Positions 29,908-34,878 of a stretch of 34,878 nucleotides of DNA are shown here, piece after piece. Source of the DNA: Arthrobacter silviterrae (GTDB lineage: Bacteria > Actinomycetota > Actinomycetes > Actinomycetales > Micrococcaceae); assembly GCF_011045165.1 (NCBI RefSeq), contig NZ_JAAKZI010000037.1, positions 1-34,878 of the forward strand. Reading direction: 5' to 3'. The position numbers and the translations under genes were made by a program. Position 1 is the first letter of the stretch; the number at the start of each line of letters is the position of its first letter. The notes under the pieces were generated by a model. That model made no database searches. It saw nothing but the letters and a program-made list of their open reading frames with translations, and had not been told where the DNA came from.

Positions 29908-31254
29908 ATGGAATCCCTGAAACGAGCCCTGGCCGGCAGCCTGCACCAACCCGGCGATCCGGGCTACTCCGCACTGGCCACGCCGTGGAACCTGGCCGTG
30001 CAGACCACCCCGGCCGCCGTGGTTGAGGCCGCCAACGCCCAGGATGTGGTGGAGGCCGTCCGCTTTGCCGCCGCCAATGGCCTTCCCGTGGCGGTCCAGG
30101 CCACGGGCCACGGCATTGCCAGCGACCTGGCCGGCGCACTGCTGGTGCACACCGGCCGCCTGGACGAATGCACGGTTGATCCCGCAGGTTGGGCCCGGAC
30201 CGGGGCCGGCACCACCTGGAAGGCCGTTCTCGCAGCCGGTGCGCAACACGGCCTCGCGGGGCTGAGCGGTTCCGCGCCCGGGGTCAGCGTGGCCGGCTAC
30301 ACCAGCGGCGGGGGCATCGGCCCCATGGCCCGGACATTTGGGGCGGCCTCGGACAGGGTGCGCTCCCTTGAGGTGGTCACGGGGGACGGTCAAATCCGCC
30401 ACGTCACGGCGGAAACCGAGCCCGAGCTGTTTTGGGGGCTGCGTGGCGGCAAGGGCTCCCTGGGCATCATCACCGCCCTGGAATTTGACCTGCTCCCGCT
30501 CCCCGTCATTTACGCGGGCGCCCTCTTCTTCGGCGCGGAATCGGCCGCGGACGTGGTCCTGGCCTGGTCAGAATGGTGCCCCACCCTGCCGCCGGAGGCC
30601 ACCACCTCCCTGGCGCTCATGCAGCTGCCGCCCCTGCCCGGTGTCCCTGAACAACTGGGCGGCAAGTTCACCGTCGCCGTCCGGTATGTCTTCACCGGCA
30701 GCCCGGACGACGGCGCCCGCTGGCTTGCGCCGATCCGTGCGGCCGGGGTCCCGCTCATCGATGCGGTGCAGTCCATGCCTTCGTCGCTGATCGGGGCGGT
30801 CCATTCGGACCCCGAGGACGCCCTGCCGGTGCAGGAGGCGTCCTGCCTGCTCGCAAGCTTTCCGGCGGAGGGGGCACAGACCCTGCTGCGGGCCGTGGGC
30901 CCGGAGAGCAATTCGCCACAGCTGCTGGTGGAAATCCGGCAGTTTGGCGGCGCGCTGTCCAAGGAGCCGGACGTTGCCAGCGCCCTCTGCCACCGCGACG
31001 CCGGGTTTGGGTTGTATAGCGTTGGCGTGGCTGCACCGCCGGCACTGCCGGGCATTGCCGCACATGCCGCGGGCCTGTCCCGGGCGATGGCGGACTGGTC
31101 CTTCGGCGGCAGCCTGCCCAATTTTTCCGCCGGTGCCGGCGCGGCGGGCTTTGCCGGCAGCTACACGCAGGAAGTGCTGGCGCGGCTGGCGGGGCTGGCC
31201 GGACATTACGATCCCGAGGCCCTTTTCCGTTTGGGGCAGGTTCCTGCGCGGTAA
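29908..31254 (+). CDS. FAD-binding oxidoreductase, berberine-bridge-type
   Basis: Flavoprotein of 448 residues of the PCMH/BBE family. The FAD domain shows VEAVRFAAANGLPVAVQATGHG (H68 is a candidate for covalent FAD attachment), SGSAPGVSVAGYTSGGGIGPMARTFG, and LFWGLRGGKGSLGIITALEF. The C-terminal YDPEALFRLG is the short BBE-type end. No signal peptide is seen. The substrate is unknown. GGAGGAG lies 7 nt before the ATG, which fixes the start; the open frame upstream belongs to no real protein. Confidence 0.87.
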   Translation: MESLKRALAGSLHQPGDPGYSALATPWNLAVQTTPAAVVEAANAQDVVEAVRFAAANGLPVAVQATGHGIASDLAGALLVHTGRLDECTVDPAGWARTGAGTTWKAVLAAGAQHGLAGLSGSAPGVSVAGYTSGGGIGPMARTFGAASDRVRSLEVVTGDGQIRHVTAETEPELFWGLRGGKGSLGIITALEFDLLPLPVIYAGALFFGAESAADVVLAWSEWCPTLPPEATTSLALMQLPPLPGVPEQLGGKFTVAVRYVFTGSPDDGARWLAPIRAAGVPLIDAVQSMPSSLIGAVHSDPEDALPVQEASCLLASFPAEGAQTLLRAVGPESNSPQLLVEIRQFGGALSKEPDVASALCHRDAGFGLYSVGVAAPPALPGIAAHAAGLSRAMADWSFGGSLPNFSAGAGAAGFAGSYTQEVLARLAGLAGHYDPEALFRLGQVPAR

Positions 31255-31310
31255 ACTCGCAGACAGTGGCCGGTGCAAGGTGCAGGGCCAATTTCCTGGA
31301 GGAGCCCGCC

Positions 31311-32852
31311 TTGCCCCCTGCCGTCCCGTCACCGGCGCCAACGCCCGCCCCGGCGCGGCTCCTGACGAGGCCCGACGTCGTCGAACGCAAGGGGCGGCTG
31401 GCCCTCGTGAACCGCACCCTGACCCAGCACCAGGCCATGGTGGCGGACCTGCTGGCCATCCGTGCAGCACTGGAAAGCTACGCGATCCCCTACCTGCTGG
31501 TCCGGGGCAACGACCAGCGGCCCGTGCTGGCCATCGACCGCTCCTACCGGCACGCGCTGAAGAATGCCCTGGTGCGCACCTTTGCCGGTGAGCCGCTGTA
31601 TGCGCGCAGCATTGACACCAAGAAGAAGTCCACCGTGCTGGTGGCGGACGGCACGCTGGCGCTGTCCGGCAAGACCCGCATCCTGAGACTTTTCCGGCCG
31701 CGGCTTGAGCCGTCCGGCGGCTTGTTCTTCGGCGCTGATTCCGGCGTTCAGTTGGAACTGTGGACGTTTCGGGCCGGGCAGATCCGCCTGCCCGTTGAGA
31801 ACTCGCTGACCAGGCGCACCGTCACCGAGGCCGAGGCCCGGCGCGGAACAGTTGAGCTGTACGGGAAAACGTGGCCGACCATTGAAAACATGTTTGCCGA
31901 CCATGCTTTCGACGTCCGCTTCCCCGTGGACATGGTGTTTTCCTGGGTGGACGGCAGTTCCCAGGAGTACCAGGCGGCCCGCCGTGAACAGGAATCCGGC
32001 GTGGTGCTGGGCGAGGGGGACGGGCACGAGGCCCGGTTCCGGCAGATTGACGAGCTGAAATATGCCCTGCGGTCCATATACATGTTCGCGCCCTGGATCC
32101 GCACCATCTACATCGCCACGGACTCCCCGGCGCCGCAGTGGCTGGCCAGGCACCCCAAGGTGAGGCTGGTGATCAGTGCGGAACATTTTTTGGATCCGTC
32201 GGTGCTGCCCACCCACAATTCCATGGCCGTGGAGTCCCAGCTCCACCATATCGAGGGCCTCTCGGAGCATTTCCTGTATTCCAACGACGACATGTTTTTT
32301 GGCCGCCCGCTGTCCCCGGACATGTTTTTCACGCCCGGCGGCATCACCCGGTTCATGCTTTCCCCCAACAGGATTGGCCTGGGCGAGAGTTCGGCGGAAC
32401 GCAGCGGCTTTGAAAATTCCGCACGCGTGAACCGCCGGCTGCTGTGGGACCGCTTTGGCCGCATCACCACCCGCCACCTGGAACATTCGGCGGCCCCGTT
32501 CCGCAAGTCGGTCATGGCCGAACTGGAGGACACCTTTGCCGCGGAATTTGCGGCCACGGCGGCCAGCCGCTTCCGGGCGGCAGGGAACATTTCGGTGACC
32601 AATTCCCTGTACCACTACTATGCGCTGCTGACCGGGCGGGCCGTGATGCACGCCGAAGGCAGGGGAGTCTACGTGGACACCACCACCCGGGCCGGGCTGG
32701 ATTCGCTGGGGCGGGTCCTGGAGCGGCGCAACGCGGACTTTCTGTGCCTCAACGACGGCAGCTTCCCCGAGGTGGATGCAGGGGAACGCCGCGAAAGGGT
32801 CACGGACTTTTTGGAAAAGTACTTCCCCCTCAAGGCTCCCTGGGAGAAGTAG
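31311..32852 (+). CDS. Stealth-family phosphotransferase (CpsY-like)
   Basis: Sugar-phosphate transferase of the Stealth family, which makes phosphodiester-linked cell-surface polysaccharides, 513 residues. The conserved regions occur in order: CR1 FPVDMVFSWVDGSS; CR2 IDELKYALRSIYMFAPWIRTIYIATD, then LPTHNSMAVESQLHHIEGLSEHFLYSNDDMFFGRP; CR3 with SVTNSLYHYYALLTGRA; CR4 near LNDGSFPEV. A TTG start at 31311 is chosen because CTGGAGGAG lies 6 nt upstream; an earlier GTG (31266) lacks one. No transmembrane segment is seen. It is isolated, with no capsule genes nearby. Confidence 0.9.
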   Translation: MPPAVPSPAPTPAPARLLTRPDVVERKGRLALVNRTLTQHQAMVADLLAIRAALESYAIPYLLVRGNDQRPVLAIDRSYRHALKNALVRTFAGEPLYARSIDTKKKSTVLVADGTLALSGKTRILRLFRPRLEPSGGLFFGADSGVQLELWTFRAGQIRLPVENSLTRRTVTEAEARRGTVELYGKTWPTIENMFADHAFDVRFPVDMVFSWVDGSSQEYQAARREQESGVVLGEGDGHEARFRQIDELKYALRSIYMFAPWIRTIYIATDSPAPQWLARHPKVRLVISAEHFLDPSVLPTHNSMAVESQLHHIEGLSEHFLYSNDDMFFGRPLSPDMFFTPGGITRFMLSPNRIGLGESSAERSGFENSARVNRRLLWDRFGRITTRHLEHSAAPFRKSVMAELEDTFAAEFAATAASRFRAAGNISVTNSLYHYYALLTGRAVMHAEGRGVYVDTTTRAGLDSLGRVLERRNADFLCLNDGSFPEVDAGERRERVTDFLEKYFPLKAPWEK

Positions 32853-32862
32853 GCCCTTCCGG

Positions 32863-32901
32863 GGTGGTTGGGTTTGCCGGGCGCCGGCAAACCCAGCCAC
32901 C
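32863..32901. terminator. Bidirectional terminator-type hairpin
   Basis: GGTGGTTGGGTTTGCCGG (32863-32880) pairs with CCGGCAAACCCAGCCACC (32884-32901) with one wobble and a 3-nt loop. It lies between the convergent Stealth and formaldehyde dehydrogenase genes and could serve both, although T-runs are absent. Confidence 0.65.
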
Positions 32902-32908
32902 GCGGCAG

Positions 32909-34123
32909 TTAGTTCAGGTACCCGTTCGGATTGAGCACATACTTGGTGGCAGCGCCGGCGTCGAACTCGGCATAGCCGCGCGGCGCGTCGGTGAGCGGGA
33001 TCGCCTTGGCGTTGACGTTCTTGGCGATGTGCACCTTGTCATGCAGGATCGCCATCATCAGGCCGCGGTTGTACTTCATGACCGGGCACTGGCCCGTGGT
33101 GAACGCGAGCGACTTTGCCCAGCCGGTGCCCAGGCTCAGCGAGAGGGAACCCTTCTGCGCGGCGGCGTCAATGCCGCCCGGGTCGCCCGTCACGTACAGG
33201 CCCGGGATGCCGAGCGAACCCCCGGCCGCGGTGATGTCCATGAGCGAGTTCAGCACGGTTGCCGGCGCCTCGTGGCCCGCGTCCGCGCCATGCCCCTTGG
33301 CCTCAAAGCCGACGGCGTCCACGGCGCAGTCAACTTCCGGGACGCCCAGGAGCTGCTCAATCTGTGCGCCGGGATCGCCCTGGGTCAGGTCGATGGTCTC
33401 GCAGCCGAAGGTCCGGGCCTGGGTGAGCCGGCTGGCGTTCATGTCACCGACAATCACCACGGCAGCCCCCAGCAGGTGCGCGGATGTTGCCGCGGCGAGT
33501 CCCACGGGACCGGCCCCGGCCACGTAGACGGTGGACCCCACGCCCACCCCGGCGGAGACGGCGCCATGGTAGCCGGTGGGGAAGATGTCGGACAGCATGG
33601 TCAGGTCCATGATCTTCTCCAAGGCCTGGTCCCGGTCCGGGAACTTCAGCAGGTTCCAGTCGGCGTAGGGCACCAGGACATATTCGGCCTGGCCTCCCAC
33701 CCAGCCGCCCATGTCCACGTACCCGTAGGCGCTGCCCGGACGGTCGGGGTTGACGTTGAGGCAGATGCCCGTCTTGCGCTCCTTGCAGTTGCGGCAGCGC
33801 CCGCAGGAGATGTTGAACGGCACCGAGCAGATGTCGCCCACCTTGATGAATTCAACGTCCGGGCCCACCTCCACCACTTCGCCGGTGATCTCGTGGCCCA
33901 GCACCAGGTCGGCCGGGGCGGTGGTGCGGCCGCGGACCATGTGCTGGTCGGAGCCGCAGATGTTGGTGGCGACGGTCTTGAGGATCACGCCGTGGGGCAC
34001 CTTCCGCCCCACATTGGCCGGGTTGACGCCCGGCCCGTCCTTCAGTTCAAACGTAGGGTAGTCGATGTCAATGACTTCGACCTTCCCGGGGCCCTTGTAG
34101 GCAACAGCCTTGTTTCCTGACAT
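32909..34123 (-). CDS. fdhA: Glutathione-independent formaldehyde dehydrogenase
   Basis: Zinc-dependent MDR alcohol dehydrogenase family enzyme of 404 residues that oxidises formaldehyde to formate with NAD+ without a thiol cofactor. The catalytic zinc site is seen in TNICGSDQHMVRGRT and LGHEITGEV; the structural zinc cysteines in ISCGRCRNCKERKTGIC; the NAD loop in VYVAGAGPVGLAAATSA. The long insert and C-terminus (GTGWAKSLAFTTGQCPV) match the Pseudomonas FdhA class. AGGAAAGG lies just before the ATG. It could instead act on other aldehydes by dismutation. The gap 34124-34321 holds no gene; a TAGACT on the bottom strand (34272-34277) is a possible -10. Confidence 0.92.
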   Translation of the reverse strand: MSGNKAVAYKGPGKVEVIDIDYPTFELKDGPGVNPANVGRKVPHGVILKTVATNICGSDQHMVRGRTTAPADLVLGHEITGEVVEVGPDVEFIKVGDICSVPFNISCGRCRNCKERKTGICLNVNPDRPGSAYGYVDMGGWVGGQAEYVLVPYADWNLLKFPDRDQALEKIMDLTMLSDIFPTGYHGAVSAGVGVGSTVYVAGAGPVGLAAATSAHLLGAAVVIVGDMNASRLTQARTFGCETIDLTQGDPGAQIEQLLGVPEVDCAVDAVGFEAKGHGADAGHEAPATVLNSLMDITAAGGSLGIPGLYVTGDPGGIDAAAQKGSLSLSLGTGWAKSLAFTTGQCPVMKYNRGLMMAILHDKVHIAKNVNAKAIPLTDAPRGYAEFDAGAATKYVLNPNGYLN

Positions 34124-34321
34124 GGAATGCACCTTTCCTCGCAATCCGGGAACCGCGTCTGGGCTTCCCGGTACAACAAGAACGCCCCGGCGCGCGCCAA
34201 ATCAACGAGCGGCAATTCCGTCACCCGTTGCAGGGTGCGCGAATTTCACTGGAAAAATCCGGGGTTGTCGCCAGTCTAGGACGGAAGCTGTGAATATGTA
34301 AGGGGGGCCGGCGCCGGGGGC

Positions 34322-34840
34322 TCAGGAACCCGCCGGGAGGCCCTTGACGTACGCCGCCTGGCCGCCGTGCTGGACGCCGTCGTCCACGATGCTGATGAGC
34401 CGCACGCCCAGCGTCACGGGCGGGTTCCACCGGCGATCCACCACCCGGTCCAGGTCCCCGTCGGAAAGGGAGCCGACGTACGCCTGGCTGGCGGCGGAGA
34501 CGGCGTGCTGGTATTCGGCGAGCAGGCCGGCGTCGCCCACCCGGACCGCGTCCACGTCGGAGGAGCTGTGGCCGTAGCCGGTGTCGGCAGGGTCCAGGGC
34601 GAAGCCAAAACGGTCCGCATAGCCGCCTGATGCCCAGACCGACTCCGCGCCCGCCACGTCGGCGATTTGTTCGTCCTGGCCGCGGCTCAAGTGCCAGACC
34701 AGCCAGGCGATGGAATTGCCCGTGCCGCCCGGCCGGCGGTTCAAGGCCTCGCGGTCCAGCCCGGCCAGGACCCTCGCGACAATTCCGTCGACCCGGCCAA
34801 ACGCATCCACCAGCAACTCAGAAGTCTTCATGGCTGCCAT
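34322..34840 (-). CDS. DinB/DUF664-family protein (mycothiol-transferase-like)
   Basis: Four-helix-bundle protein of 172 residues. The N-terminal helices contain NSIAWLVWHLSRGQDEQIADVAG, with H50 a likely metal ligand; the C-terminus reads VDDGVQHGGQAAYVKGL with H158 in the second ligand region. Members of this group include mycothiol-dependent enzymes in actinobacteria, but the substrate is not known. The ATG at 34840 has a weak GGTGA just upstream; ATG 34831 is an alternative. The gene is complete, and 34841-34878 shows no other feature. Confidence 0.85.
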   Translation of the reverse strand: MAAMKTSELLVDAFGRVDGIVARVLAGLDREALNRRPGGTGNSIAWLVWHLSRGQDEQIADVAGAESVWASGGYADRFGFALDPADTGYGHSSSDVDAVRVGDAGLLAEYQHAVSAASQAYVGSLSDGDLDRVVDRRWNPPVTLGVRLISIVDDGVQHGGQAAYVKGLPAGS

Positions 34841-34878
34841 GCTGTCACCGCAGGATGAGCACGTCCAGTGTCCGGGGC

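Noticed and set aside
34124-34321. Riboswitch or small RNA upstream of fdhA
   Set aside because: I found no stable conserved-looking structure, only a possible -10 (TAGACT, bottom strand) without a matching -35.

Overview
The window is high-GC DNA with the gene style of an actinobacterium, most likely a Micrococcaceae member close to Arthrobacter. This rests on dense GC-rich codons, frequent GTG and TTG starts, leaderless-type promoters, a WXG100 protein, a mycothiol-transferase-like DinB protein, a putrescine oxidase of the Kocuria/Rhodococcus kind, and a DUF5997 gene beside a LysR-like gene. The species call is inference. I see no tRNA, rRNA, CRISPR array, transposase or phage gene.

Layout. 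(1) 1-4.3 kb, minus strand: glycerate kinase, glycerophosphodiester phosphodiesterase, Cof-type HAD phosphatase, PEBP-like protein and PfkB sugar kinase. (2) 4.4-8.7 kb: a RelA/SpoT-type nucleotidyltransferase, a TetR regulator divergent from a DUF981 membrane protein with a perfect palindrome between them, a BASS-family transporter, and an orphan WXG100 protein closed by a perfect 17-bp-stem terminator. (3) 8.7-24.7 kb, all minus strand: a 16-kb hydroxyproline catabolic island. (4) 24.8-34.9 kb: accessory metabolic genes (quinone-oxidoreductase-like protein, LysR-type effector domain without a DNA-binding domain, DUF5997, putrescine oxidase with TetR regulator, DoxX-like protein, FAD oxidase, Stealth phosphotransferase, glutathione-independent formaldehyde dehydrogenase, DinB protein).

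The island is the main content. It encodes a branched-chain-amino-acid-type ABC importer (livK-H-M-G-F), two proline-racemase-superfamily enzymes, a dihydrodipicolinate-synthase-family deaminase, a three-subunit D-hydroxyproline dehydrogenase (beta, gamma and alpha with overlapping ends) and an alpha-ketoglutarate semialdehyde dehydrogenase. Together these make the complete route from trans-4-hydroxy-L-proline to 2-oxoglutarate. A second branch, two-subunit aconitase X plus an ornithine-cyclodeaminase-family ketimine reductase, would take cis-3-hydroxy-L-proline to L-proline. A GntR/FCD regulator gene lies inside the island.

The strongest unlisted signal is a 21-bp palindromic motif, AGTA-N2-ATGT-S-ACAT-N2-TACT. 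It occurs once upstream of each inferred transcription unit of the island: livK, the deaminase, gntR itself and the dehydrogenase operon. In each copy it covers a -10-like hexamer. It is the probable operator of the GntR protein and defines a four-site local regulon. The pathway is known biochemistry; I cannot tell from sequence alone whether this operator has been described.
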